The position numbers and the translations under genes are program-made. A stretch of DNA of 26,129 bases from Flavobacteriaceae bacterium (GTDB taxonomy: Bacteria > Bacteroidota > Bacteroidia > Flavobacteriales > Flavobacteriaceae), in assembly GCA_023700885.1 (NCBI GenBank), contig JAMPYA010000008.1, positions 1 to 26,129 on the forward strand. The letters run 5' to 3'. Shown in pieces: positions 8,638 to 17,077 of the stretch. Positions within the stretch are counted from its first letter, which is position 1. Every line of letters starts with the position of its first letter. Under the pieces are notes generated by a model that was given only the letters and a program-made list of their open reading frames with translations, had not been told where the DNA came from and ran no database searches.

Positions 8638-9768
8638 ATGAAATTTGAAATTAAAGGATTAGACGCTAAAAGTAGTGCTAGAGCAGGAAGTATTACTACA
8701 GATCATGGTGTAATTGAAACACCAATATTTATGCCTGTTGGAACGGTTGGAACCGTAAAAGGTGTTCATCAAAAAGAATTAAAAGAAGAGATAAATCCTG
8801 ATATTATTTTAGGAAATACCTATCATTTGTACTTGCGTCCGCAAACAGCTATTTTAGAACAAGCCGGCGGATTGCATCAATTTATGAATTGGGATAGAAA
8901 TATTTTAACAGATAGTGGTGGTTATCAAGTATATTCACTGTCAGAACGAAGAAAAATTACTGAGGAAGGCGTAAAGTTTAAAAGTCATATTGATGGTTCT
9001 TATCATTTCTTTTCGCCTGAAAACGTAATGGAAATTCAACGGACTATAGGAGCTGATATTATCATGGCTTTTGATGAATGTACACCTTTTCCATGCGAAT
9101 TTAACTATGCCAAAAGATCGATGCATATGACACATCGTTGGTTAAAAAGATGTGTTGAGCATTTAGAAAAAGTACCTCCAAAATATGGGTATAATCAAAC
9201 ATTTTTCCCAATAGTTCAAGGAAGTACTTTTAAAGATTTACGTCAACAGTCAGCAGAATTTATAGCATCAGTAGGAGCAGAAGGTAATGCTATTGGAGGT
9301 TTATCTGTTGGTGAACCTGCAGAAGAAATGTATGAAATGACTGAGATTGTTTGTAATATTTTACCTAAAGACAAACCTCGTTATTTAATGGGAGTAGGAA
9401 CTCCAATTAATATTCTTGAAAATATTGCTTTAGGTATTGATATGTTTGATTGCGTTATGCCTACAAGAAATGCCAGAAACGGGATGTTATTTACGGCACA
9501 TGGAACTATAAATATTAAAAATAAAAAGTGGGAAAATGATTTCTCACCAATTGATGAAATGGGAATAACTTATGTAGATACTTATTATTCTAAAGCCTAC
9601 TTAAGACACTTATTTGCCTCAAATGAATTGTTAGGAAAACAAATTGCATCAATTCACAATTTGGGATTTTATTTGTGGTTGGTTCGTGAAGCTAGAAAAC
9701 ATATCTTAGCAGGAGATTTTGCAACTTGGAAAAATCAAATGGTTAAACAAATGGATAAACGATTATAG
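8638..9768 (+). CDS. tgt: tRNA-guanine(34) transglycosylase
   Basis: A 376-residue cytoplasmic TIM-barrel enzyme that swaps guanine 34 for preQ1 in tRNAs with GUN anticodons, leading to queuosine. Hallmarks are the general base in LTDSGGYQVYS (Asp92), MAFDECTPFP, FFPIVQGSTF, IGGLSVGEP, YLMGVGTP and the nucleophile in MFDCVMPTRNARNG (Asp271). The C-terminal zinc site of the E. coli enzyme (three Cys and one His) is changed: the cysteine positions are Gly309, Thr311 and Asp314, while the histidine remains (His340). The same segment is otherwise well conserved (SKAYLRHL, IHNLGFYLWL), so the gene is not degraded. The ATG at 8638 matches the family N-terminus. First gene of a three-gene operon. 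Confidence 0.96.
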   Translation: MKFEIKGLDAKSSARAGSITTDHGVIETPIFMPVGTVGTVKGVHQKELKEEINPDIILGNTYHLYLRPQTAILEQAGGLHQFMNWDRNILTDSGGYQVYSLSERRKITEEGVKFKSHIDGSYHFFSPENVMEIQRTIGADIIMAFDECTPFPCEFNYAKRSMHMTHRWLKRCVEHLEKVPPKYGYNQTFFPIVQGSTFKDLRQQSAEFIASVGAEGNAIGGLSVGEPAEEMYEMTEIVCNILPKDKPRYLMGVGTPINILENIALGIDMFDCVMPTRNARNGMLFTAHGTINIKNKKWENDFSPIDEMGITYVDTYYSKAYLRHLFASNELLGKQIASIHNLGFYLWLVREARKHILAGDFATWKNQMVKQMDKRL

Positions 9769-9769
9769 T

Positions 9770-10855
9770 TTGCGGATTTTAGATTTATACATATTAAAAA
9801 AATATCTCGGATCGTTTGTATTTACATTGCTAATCTTAATTCCGATAGCAATTGCAATTGATATTTCTGAAAAAGTAGATAAGTTTTTACGAAACTCAGA
9901 ATTAACAATGGAATTAATAATCAAAGATTATTATTTAAATTTCATTATATATTATGCCAATACCTTTATGCCGTTGGCACTTTTTATCTCTACCATTTTT
10001 TTTACTTCTAAAATTACCGCCAACACAGAGGTTATTGCTATTCATAGTGCAAAAATTTCATTTACCAGATTTTTAAAACCGTATTTTATTGGCGCATTAA
10101 TTGTAACTGTTTTTGCATTGGTGATGAATCATTTTATTGTTCCTCATAGCAATAAAGTATTTCAAGAATTTAAGCGTACTTATATCTCTACCAGGTTTTT
10201 TAACAATACTTATGTTGTAGATGCTAATTTACAGTTAAGTGAAACGGATTATATTTATTTTAGAAATTTTAATATTGAAACAAATAAAGGATATGATTTT
10301 TCTTTTGAACAATATGAAGGAAATCAGTTAAAATATAAAATTCAGGGAGAGCATGTAAGCTGGAATATTGCAGACAGTGTTTTTAGTATTTATAATATCA
10401 AAAAAAGAGTTTTAAAGCCTGAAAGAGATATCTTATTAGTAGAATCTCAGTTCGATACTATTTTTAATTTTGTTCCTACCGATTTGCAAAATGAAGATTT
10501 TATTGCAAAAGATATGCCTTCTTTTAAGTTGTATAATTATATTCAAGCTTCAAAAAGTAGAGGTCAAAAAAATTTAAATACTCATATTGTAGAGTTTCAT
10601 AAAAGAACAAGTTTGCCAATTTCATCTTTTATTCTAACATTAATAGCGGTTTCATTATCATCAAAGAAAAGAAGAGGAGGAACCGGTATTAACTTAGCGG
10701 TCGGAATTGGGCTTATGTTTATTTATGTCTTTTTTATGAAAGTTTCTGAAGTTTTAGGGTCTGTTGCCGGAACAAATTCATTTTTGATGGTCTGGTTTCC
10801 AAATGTTGTTTTTGGTGTATTAGCTTATTTTTTATATAGAAATGCAAACAAATAA
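9770..10855 (+). CDS. LptF/LptG-family LPS export permease
   Basis: An inner-membrane component of the LptB2FG transporter that extracts lipopolysaccharide and passes it to LptC/LptA. The best start is the TTG at 9770, one base after the tgt stop; it yields MRILDLYILKKYLGSF, the canonical beginning of the family (361 residues). No in-frame ATG lies near it, and the TTG at 9719 would add 17 residues inside tgt. Three N-terminal helices (about 14-33, 58-80, 100-120) are followed by a periplasmic beta domain (about 125-265) and three C-terminal helices with KRTSLPISSFILTLIA. Its C-terminus overlaps the next gene by 14 nt. LptF and LptG cannot be told apart confidently by eye; in flavobacteria a paralogue is expected elsewhere. 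Confidence 0.9.
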   Translation: MRILDLYILKKYLGSFVFTLLILIPIAIAIDISEKVDKFLRNSELTMELIIKDYYLNFIIYYANTFMPLALFISTIFFTSKITANTEVIAIHSAKISFTRFLKPYFIGALIVTVFALVMNHFIVPHSNKVFQEFKRTYISTRFFNNTYVVDANLQLSETDYIYFRNFNIETNKGYDFSFEQYEGNQLKYKIQGEHVSWNIADSVFSIYNIKKRVLKPERDILLVESQFDTIFNFVPTDLQNEDFIAKDMPSFKLYNYIQASKSRGQKNLNTHIVEFHKRTSLPISSFILTLIAVSLSSKKRRGGTGINLAVGIGLMFIYVFFMKVSEVLGSVAGTNSFLMVWFPNVVFGVLAYFLYRNANK

Positions 10856-11726
10856 TTTAAAAAATTACCTGCACCTACATCTCATTGTTTTTATTTGGGG
10901 TTTTACAGCTATACTAGGAGCTTTAATTAGTATTGATGCTGTTCCGTTAGTTTGGTATAGAATGTTATTGGCATCAGTATTTATTTTATTGTATTTTTTG
11001 TTTAAAAAGAAATCACTAAAAATTGATACAAGAACGGGATTTAAATTTATGTTTGGAGGCTTAGTTATCGCATTACATTGGATTACTTTTTTTACAGCAA
11101 TAAAGGTTTCTAATGTTTCAGTTGCATTAGTAACTATGAGTACCGGAGCACTTTTTGCCTCATTTATAGAACCTGTTTTTTATAAAAGAAAAGTAAATTA
11201 TGTTGAAATTCTTTTCGGATTAATAGTTGTTTTTGGTTTGTATCTTATTTTTAATGTCGAAACTAATTATTGGTTAGGAATTTTACTCGCACTAATATCA
11301 GCATTTTTATCAGCTTTATTCTCTGTTTTAAATGGCTTATTTGTTCAAAAACACGAAGCAGCAACCATTTCTTTTTATCAGATATTTTTTGGCGTAGTTG
11401 CTATCACAATATATTTATTTTTAAGCGGGAAATTTACACCCGATTTTTTTCAATTAAAATCATCAGATTGGATTTATTTAGCTATTTTAAGTAGTATTTG
11501 TACTGCTTATGCATTTATAGTATCTGTAGATATCTTGCGTTATTTAAGCCCATATACAGTAATGTTAACCATTAATCTGGAGCCTGTTTACGGAATTATT
11601 TTAGCAGTAATAATTTTTGGTCAAAAAGAAATGATGGATTCTATGTTCTATATTGGAGCCCTTATCATTTTATTTACAGTATTAGCCAACGGAATTTTGA
11701 AATATAAAAATTATAAAATAGGATAA
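10842..11726 (+). CDS. EamA/DMT-family transporter
   Basis: A 294-residue inner-membrane protein with about ten hydrophobic helices in two EamA repeats. The first repeat has LIVFIWGFTAILGALI and PLVWYRMLLAS, then ITFFTAIKVSNVSVALVTMST; the second has ALFSVLNGLFVQ, TAYAFIVSVDILRYLSPYTV and LEPVYGIILAVIIFGQ. The drug/metabolite transporter superfamily exports amino acids, metabolites or drugs, but no substrate can be named. The ATG at 10842 overlaps the lptF/G coding end by 14 nt, so translation is probably coupled and the gene is the last member of the tgt operon. No terminator is visible in the 75 nt before accA. Confidence 0.9.
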   Translation: MQTNNLKNYLHLHLIVFIWGFTAILGALISIDAVPLVWYRMLLASVFILLYFLFKKKSLKIDTRTGFKFMFGGLVIALHWITFFTAIKVSNVSVALVTMSTGALFASFIEPVFYKRKVNYVEILFGLIVVFGLYLIFNVETNYWLGILLALISAFLSALFSVLNGLFVQKHEAATISFYQIFFGVVAITIYLFLSGKFTPDFFQLKSSDWIYLAILSSICTAYAFIVSVDILRYLSPYTVMLTINLEPVYGIILAVIIFGQKEMMDSMFYIGALIILFTVLANGILKYKNYKIG

Positions 11727-11745
11727 CACAATTATAAATTCGATT

Positions 11746-11778
11746 TTTGCTTTTTAAATTGATGAATTAGTATATTTG
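11746..11778 (+). promoter_or_regulatory. accA promoter with -33 and -7 elements
   Basis: TTTG (11746-11749) and TATATTTG (11771-11778) are separated by 21 nt, close to the Bacteroidota consensus TTTG-N19..21-TAnnTTTG. The -7 box ends 23 nt before the accA ATG, giving a predicted leader of under 20 nt. Confidence 0.55.
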
Positions 11779-11801
11779 CGTTTCCCTCAAATTAGAATAA
11801 T

Positions 11802-12758
11802 ATGGAATATTTAGAATTTGAATTACCGATTAAAGAATTACAAGAACAATTAGATAAATGTGCTCTAATTGGTATAGAAAGCAATGTAGATGTTGCCGAA
11901 ACTTGTAAGAGTATTGAAAAAAAATTAGAAGAAACCAAAAAGGAAATATATAAAAACCTAACTGCTTGGCAAAGAGTTCAACTGTCTAGACATCCTTCTA
12001 GACCTTACACTTTAGATCATATACAAGCACTTACAAAAGGAACTTTTATGGAACTTCATGGTGATCGTTCGTTTGCAGATGATAAAGCCATGATAGGTGG
12101 ATTAGGAAAAATTGGCGATCAATCATTTATGTTTATTGGTCAGCAAAAAGGATATAATACCAAAACCAGACAATATCGTAATTTTGGGATGTCTAATCCG
12201 GAAGGATATAGAAAAGCACTTAGATTAATGAAAATGGCAGAAAAGTTTGGAATTCCTGTTGTAACTTTATTAGATACTCCCGGTGCTTATCCAGGAATGG
12301 AAGCTGAAGAACGCGGACAAGGGGAAGCCATAGCCAGAAATATTTATGAAATGACCATTTTAAAAGTGCCAATTATTTCTGTTGTAATAGGTGAAGGAGC
12401 TTCAGGTGGTGCATTAGGAATTGGAGTAGGAGACAGAGTTTATATGATGGAAAATACTTGGTATACAGTAATTTCTCCCGAATCTTGTTCTTCTATTTTA
12501 TGGAGAAGTTGGGATTTTAAAGAGCAGGCTGCTGAAGCACTTAAATTAACTGCTGTAGATATGAAAAAGCAGAAACTGATTGATGGTATTATAAAAGAAC
12601 CAATTGGTGGTGCTCATTTAGATAGAGAAAATGCCTATTTAGAAGTTGAAAAAACAATTTTAAAAGCTTATAAAGAATTGAAAAAATTATCAACTGATAA
12701 ACTCGTAGAAAAACGGATGGAAAAATACTCTAAAATGGGTGAATTCAATGAAAAATAA
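11802..12758 (+). CDS. accA: Acetyl-CoA carboxylase carboxyltransferase subunit alpha
   Basis: A 318-residue protein, practically the length of E. coli AccA (319). With AccD it moves the carboxyl group from biotin on AccB to acetyl-CoA, giving malonyl-CoA for fatty-acid synthesis. The N-terminal helical part reads LEFELPIKELQEQL, followed by WQRVQLSRHPSRPYTLD and MELHGDRSFADDKAMIGGL. The crotonase-like core has FIGQQKGYNTK, NFGMSNPEGYRKALRLMK, LDTPGAYPG, EERGQGEAIARN, the oxyanion-forming GEGASGGALGIG (from residue 197) and SPESCSSILW. It stands alone with its own promoter and terminator; accD is not in the window. Confidence 0.97.
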   Translation: MEYLEFELPIKELQEQLDKCALIGIESNVDVAETCKSIEKKLEETKKEIYKNLTAWQRVQLSRHPSRPYTLDHIQALTKGTFMELHGDRSFADDKAMIGGLGKIGDQSFMFIGQQKGYNTKTRQYRNFGMSNPEGYRKALRLMKMAEKFGIPVVTLLDTPGAYPGMEAEERGQGEAIARNIYEMTILKVPIISVVIGEGASGGALGIGVGDRVYMMENTWYTVISPESCSSILWRSWDFKEQAAEALKLTAVDMKKQKLIDGIIKEPIGGAHLDRENAYLEVEKTILKAYKELKKLSTDKLVEKRMEKYSKMGEFNEK

Positions 12759-12763
12759 TTTTG

Positions 12764-12788
12764 AACCTCTCAATCGAGAGGTTTTTTT
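12764..12788 (+). terminator. Hairpin terminator after accA
   Basis: AACCTCTC (12764-12771) and GAGAGGTT (12776-12783) form an 8-bp perfect stem with a 4-nt loop (AATC), followed by a T tract to 12788. It starts 6 nt after the accA stop codon. Confidence 0.9.
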
Positions 12789-12847
12789 ATGATCATTCTT
12801 TAAGGATTTTTATGTAAATTTAAGATTCAAACCTGATTTATTAATTC

Positions 12848-14353
12848 ATGAAAATTTTAACTACTGAGCAGATTTATCAAACAGATAAAGCAACAATTAT
12901 TGAAAAAGAAATCAATTCAGTTAATTTAATGGAAATTGCTGCTAAAAAATGTTTTGAATATATTCGAAATAATTACCATATAGAAAATCAGTCGTTCAAA
13001 ATATTTTGTGGTGTTGGAAATAATGGCGGTGATGGTTTGGTTATAGCTCGTTTATTACAACAAATGGATGCTGACTTTGTATGTTATATTGTACATTTTT
13101 CTGATAAAAAATCCGAAGATTTTATCATTAATTTTGAAAGACTTAAACCTCTTAATATAAAGATTTACGATATTTTTGAAGAAAATGATTTTCCTAAAAT
13201 TCATCAAAATGAAATTGTTATTGATGCTATTTTCGGACTCGGTCTTAAGAAATCTCCTTTTGGTTTTACGAAAGAATTCATAAAACAGATTAACAATTCG
13301 AATGCCTATATTATATCAATTGATATGCCTTCCGGATTGTTTAATGATAGTGCTGTTCAAGATAAAGAATCTGTTATTAAATCCAGAAAGACACTTACTT
13401 TTCAATTGCCAAAATTGGCACTACTATTGCCGGAAAATAAAGATTATTGCACAGAATTTGAAATATTAGATATTGGTTTAAGTCAAAATTATATTAGTAG
13501 TTTACCAACGAATAAATTTTTTACAACACGAGATGAAGTCCAAAAATTATGGATACCAAGAAACAAATTCTCTCACAAAGGTAGTTTTGGGCATTCTCTA
13601 TTAATGGGTGGTAGTTTTGGAAAAATTGGTGCTATAACTTTAGCTTCTAGAGCCGCGCTAAAAGTTGGTAGCGGTTTGGTTTCTGCATATATACCAAAAT
13701 GTGCTTATCAAATAGTTCAAATTTCATTACCTGAAGTAATGGTAGAGGTTGATAATGATTCAGAAATACATCATTTTAATTATAAAACGATTGCAAATGT
13801 TATTGGAATTGGTCCTGGGATTGGACTTCATGAAAAAACAATAGAAGGATTTATTAATTTTTTAAAACTTCAAAAAAAACCGATGGTTATTGATGCCGAT
13901 GCACTTAATATTTTGGCTCAAAATAAAACCTGTTTAAAATATATTCCTAAAAATTCAGTCTTAACTCCGCATCCAAAAGAATTTGAAAGATTAGTAGGAA
14001 GTTGGAAAAATGATTATGAGAAATTGGAAAAACTAAGAGATTTTTCACTTAAATATAATATCGTCGTAGTTTTAAAAGGCGCTTATACAGTTATAGCTCA
14101 TCAAAATAATTTACATTTTAATTCAACTGGAAATGCTGCTTTATCAACTGCTGGAAGTGGCGATGTTTTAACAGGCATCATAACAGGATTAATAGCACAA
14201 GCTTACACTCCTTTTGATGCAAGTTTGATGGGCGTTTATATTCACGGAAAAACAGCTGATATATACTGTAGACAAAATCCACAAGAAACTTTTATTGCTT
14301 CTGATATTATTGAGTTTTTGCCTATTGCAATAAAAGAAACATTTTATTCTTAA
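12848..14353 (+). CDS. nnr: Bifunctional NAD(P)HX epimerase / ADP-dependent NAD(P)HX dehydratase
   Basis: A 501-residue fusion that repairs hydrated NADH and NADPH. The N-terminal YjeF_N epimerase domain (about 1-210) interconverts R and S forms and shows GVGNNGGDGLVIARLL (from 55), VIDAIFGLGL and SIDMPSGL. The C-terminal ribokinase-like dehydratase domain (about 225-500) uses ADP on the S form and shows HKGSFGHSLLMGGS, AALKVGSGLV, IGIGPGIG, VIDADALN, LTPHPKEFERL, VLKGAYTVI and TAGSGDVLTG with the catalytic-type Asp439. Both active sites look intact and the length is normal for the bacterial fusion. ATG at 12848 gives the usual KILTTEQI start. A TAAATTTA at 12815-12822, one mismatch from the -7 consensus, may be its promoter. 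Confidence 0.96.
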   Translation: MKILTTEQIYQTDKATIIEKEINSVNLMEIAAKKCFEYIRNNYHIENQSFKIFCGVGNNGGDGLVIARLLQQMDADFVCYIVHFSDKKSEDFIINFERLKPLNIKIYDIFEENDFPKIHQNEIVIDAIFGLGLKKSPFGFTKEFIKQINNSNAYIISIDMPSGLFNDSAVQDKESVIKSRKTLTFQLPKLALLLPENKDYCTEFEILDIGLSQNYISSLPTNKFFTTRDEVQKLWIPRNKFSHKGSFGHSLLMGGSFGKIGAITLASRAALKVGSGLVSAYIPKCAYQIVQISLPEVMVEVDNDSEIHHFNYKTIANVIGIGPGIGLHEKTIEGFINFLKLQKKPMVIDADALNILAQNKTCLKYIPKNSVLTPHPKEFERLVGSWKNDYEKLEKLRDFSLKYNIVVVLKGAYTVIAHQNNLHFNSTGNAALSTAGSGDVLTGIITGLIAQAYTPFDASLMGVYIHGKTADIYCRQNPQETFIASDIIEFLPIAIKETFYS

Positions 14354-14381
14354 AAAAAAACCAGCCTCAGCTGGTTTTTTT
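14352..14381. terminator. Bidirectional terminator between nnr and the thioredoxin lipoprotein gene
   Basis: CCAGC (14361-14365) pairs with GCTGG (14370-14374) around the loop CTCA. An A run (14352-14360) and a T run (14375-14381) extend the stem and supply a T tract on both strands. The two genes converge here, with stops at 14353 and 14386. Confidence 0.88.
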
Positions 14382-14385
14382 AAGA

Positions 14386-15408
14386 TTATTTGAATGTTTT
14401 AAACAGTTCTTTAAGTTTTGGATCTGATGGTCTCGGAGCATCAAAATCAACAATATTTCCGTTAGGATCTATAATGATAAATCTCGGAATTGAATTTACA
14501 TTATAAGCAACCATAAAATCTGATTGAAAATCTTTATCAGCATATAACTGAATTCCGCCTAATTTTTTCTCTGTTAACATTTTTTTCCACTCTTCTTTAC
14601 TTCCTCTTTGTCCATCAACATTATCAACAGAAATACTTACAAACTCAATGTTTTTACCGTTAAATTCTTTTTCTAATGCTTGTAAAGCTGGAATTTCATT
14701 TAAACAAGGTACGCACCAAGTAGCCCAAACATCAATATAAACATATTTCCCTTTTAAATCATCTAAAGATGTTTTTCCTCCTTTAAAGTTTTCATAATTC
14801 TCAAATTTAGGAGAAGGATTTCCTTTTTTAAATTTAGCAAAGTACTCATTTTGAGTAGCATAATTCTGATCTAAGAAATCAAACATTTGCTGATTGCTCA
14901 TTTCTTCTTGTGCAACTAACATAGAGTCTAAATCAGCTTTATTAGATAACATTTCAGCTAATTTTGCTTTTAAATTAACCACTTTTTCATCAAAAGCTTT
15001 TTTGTCTAACATAAAATAATCTTTAGGAGATCCTAATTCATTTTGACTGAATTTAATTTTCTTAACGATATAATTATTAGTTTCTGAACCAATTCCTTCA
15101 TATACAAGTTTGTTTAAAAAGTCTTTAGAGTCAGTTGTCATTTCTAATTCATAACCATTGTCTAAAAATAAAGCAGTTCTATTTTCCCCTTCTGTTAAAG
15201 AATAAAAACCTTTTTGTGATACTTTAAGAGTATCGCTAAAAGTACCGTCTTCATTTAACTTAATTTCTTTGTTAATATCTTGTGATGAAATCAATAAAAC
15301 TTTATTTTCAGAATTTTCAATTTTACCAGAAATGGTAACATAATCTTTTAGCTCCTTTTTACAACTAAAAAGAGATACAGCTAAAAATAATACAACTAGT
15401 TTTTTCAT
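14386..15408 (-). CDS. Thioredoxin-like (TlpA/ResA-type) lipoprotein with N-terminal DUF4369-like domain
   Basis: A 340-residue predicted lipoprotein: MKKLVVLFLAVSLFSCKK has a lipobox with Cys16. The N-terminal part (about 24-110) has the beta pattern of DUF4369 (VTISGKIENSENKVLLI, then LNEDGTFSDTL and FYSLTEG). A charged helical linker follows (about 110-190). The C-terminal thioredoxin fold (about 200-340) carries WATWCVPC with redox Cys232 and Cys235 and the cis-proline in SIPRF (Pro308). The protein should sit in the periplasm on a membrane and reduce or exchange disulfides. This architecture is common and often multi-copy in Bacteroidota, so the specific client is unknown. The gene is monocistronic with its own -7 element upstream. 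Confidence 0.93.
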   Translation of the reverse strand: MKKLVVLFLAVSLFSCKKELKDYVTISGKIENSENKVLLISSQDINKEIKLNEDGTFSDTLKVSQKGFYSLTEGENRTALFLDNGYELEMTTDSKDFLNKLVYEGIGSETNNYIVKKIKFSQNELGSPKDYFMLDKKAFDEKVVNLKAKLAEMLSNKADLDSMLVAQEEMSNQQMFDFLDQNYATQNEYFAKFKKGNPSPKFENYENFKGGKTSLDDLKGKYVYIDVWATWCVPCLNEIPALQALEKEFNGKNIEFVSISVDNVDGQRGSKEEWKKMLTEKKLGGIQLYADKDFQSDFMVAYNVNSIPRFIIIDPNGNIVDFDAPRPSDPKLKELFKTFK

Positions 15409-15431
15409 AATTTTTATTTTATTTTGTGGTG

Positions 15432-15439
15432 CAAATGTA
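15432..15439 (-). promoter_or_regulatory. Putative -7 element for the thioredoxin lipoprotein gene
   Basis: On the minus strand the bases read TACATTTG, a full match to TAnnTTTG, 23 nt before the ATG at 15408. No clear -33 TTTG is seen. Confidence 0.45.
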
Positions 15440-15509
15440 ATATATATTCAGTTATTTTTAAATTTTATAGCCGATTAAATAAACAATTTATAATTCCTTT
15501 AACAATTAA

Positions 15510-15541
15510 TTTGCTTATATAAGGTTGATTGTTGAATTTTG
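15510..15541 (+). promoter_or_regulatory. Putative hutH promoter
   Basis: TTTG (15510-15513) and GAATTTTG (15534-15541, one mismatch from TAnnTTTG) are 20 nt apart, matching Bacteroidota promoter spacing. The -7 box ends 18 nt before the ATG at 15560 and overlaps the alternative TTG start at 15539, which argues against that start. Confidence 0.45.
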
Positions 15542-15559
15542 CGTCTTAATACAAAAAAC

Positions 15560-17071
15560 ATGGATCATTTTCATATAGTAAATACTGAATTTTTAAATTT
15601 AAATACGCTTAATGCTATATTTTTTCTTGATAAAAAATTGAAATTATCAGAAGAAGTACAAATGAAAATTACTACTTGTAGATTGTTTTTAGATGAAAAA
15701 TTAGCTGATTCTGAAGATCCTATTTATGGTATTAATACCGGATTTGGGTCATTATATAATGTAAAAATTGATAAAAATCAACTTTCTCAACTTCAAGAAA
15801 ATTTAGTGATGAGTCATGCTTGCGGTACAGGAGATGAAGTTCCTGCTGAGATTGTTAAGATGATGTTATTTCTTAAAATTCAGTCTTTGAGCTATGGTTA
15901 TTCAGGAGTACAATTATCAACTGTAGAGCGTTTAGTCGATTTTTATAACAATGATATTTTACCGGTTATTTATACACAAGGTTCCCTAGGAGCATCGGGT
16001 GATTTAGCACCCTTAGCTCATTTAAGTTTGCCACTTTTGGGTAAAGGTGAAGTTTATTTTGAAGGTAAGCGAATAAAAAGTGAAAAGATGCTTAAAAAAT
16101 TTGGTTGGGAATCGTTGAAATTGCTTTCTAAAGAAGGTTTGGCATTGTTAAACGGAACTCAATTTATGACTGCTTACGGTTTAAATCTAGTATTGAAATC
16201 ACACAAACTTTCTTATTTTGCTGATTTAATTGGGACTATTTCTTTAGAAGCTTTTGATGGAAGAATGGAACCTTTTGATGAATTAATACATATTATTCGC
16301 CCACATAAAGGTCAGATTAGAACCGCTCAGACAATTTTAGAATTTCTAAAAAATAGTGAACTGATAAATCAACCAAAAAAGCATGTTCAAGATCCCTATT
16401 CATTTAGATGCATGCCTCAAGTTCATGGTGCAACAAAGGATACACTAGAGTTTGTTACCCAAACTATTTTAACAGAAGTAAATGCTGTTACCGATAATCC
16501 CAATATTTTTGCTGAAGACAATAAAATAATTTCGGGAGGAAATTTTCACGGTCAACCATTAGCTTTAGCAATGGATTTTTTAGGAATTGCGATGGCAGAA
16601 TTAGGAAATATTTCTGAAAGAAGAACCTATCAATTAATATCAGGTTTGCGAAATTTACCGTCATTTTTAGTTTCAAATCCAGGTTTAAACAGTGGATTTA
16701 TGATTCCGCAATATACAGCTGCCAGTATTGTAAGTCAGAATAAGCAACTGGCAACTCCGGCATCTATAGACTCTATAGTTTCAAGTAACGGGCAAGAAGA
16801 TCATGTTAGTATGGGCGCGAATGCTGCTACAAAAGCTAAAAAAATTATAGATAATTTGGAAACAATTTTAGCCATAGAATTGTTTAATGCATCCCAAGCG
16901 CTCCATTTTAGAGCTCCGATAAAATCATCTCCTTTTATTGAGTCTTTTGTTGATATGTTTAGAACTGAAGTTCCAATAGTCAAAAATGACAGGGTTTTAC
17001 ATGATGATATTATAAATGCAACTGCATTTTTAAGATATTTAACAATTGATGGTGACGAACTTTTTGATTAA
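15560..17071 (+). CDS. hutH: Histidine ammonia-lyase
   Basis: A 503-residue member of the aromatic amino-acid lyase family, here predicted to deaminate L-histidine to urocanate in the cytoplasm. The MIO cofactor triad Ala145-Ser146-Gly147 lies in GSLGASGDLAPLAHL. Other landmarks are YGINTGFGSL, SHACGTG, QDPYSFRCMPQVHGA, VNAVTDNP, GNFHGQPLA and QEDHVSMGANAATKA. Ser85-His86 at the selectivity position and the Glu of QEDHVSMG point to histidine rather than tyrosine or phenylalanine. The ATG at 15560 is chosen over a TTG at 15539 that falls in the promoter. No hutU, hutI or hutG is within the window, so the rest of the degradation pathway must be elsewhere or the urocanate has another use. Confidence 0.94.
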   Translation: MDHFHIVNTEFLNLNTLNAIFFLDKKLKLSEEVQMKITTCRLFLDEKLADSEDPIYGINTGFGSLYNVKIDKNQLSQLQENLVMSHACGTGDEVPAEIVKMMLFLKIQSLSYGYSGVQLSTVERLVDFYNNDILPVIYTQGSLGASGDLAPLAHLSLPLLGKGEVYFEGKRIKSEKMLKKFGWESLKLLSKEGLALLNGTQFMTAYGLNLVLKSHKLSYFADLIGTISLEAFDGRMEPFDELIHIIRPHKGQIRTAQTILEFLKNSELINQPKKHVQDPYSFRCMPQVHGATKDTLEFVTQTILTEVNAVTDNPNIFAEDNKIISGGNFHGQPLALAMDFLGIAMAELGNISERRTYQLISGLRNLPSFLVSNPGLNSGFMIPQYTAASIVSQNKQLATPASIDSIVSSNGQEDHVSMGANAATKAKKIIDNLETILAIELFNASQALHFRAPIKSSPFIESFVDMFRTEVPIVKNDRVLHDDIINATAFLRYLTIDGDELFD

Positions 17072-17077
17072 AAACAT

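Noticed and set aside
15560..17071. HutH homologue as a tyrosine ammonia-lyase of a flexirubin or aryl-polyene cluster
   Set aside because: The Ser-His pair in SHACGTG and the QEDHVSMG motif fit histidine ammonia-lyase, and no pigment genes surround it.
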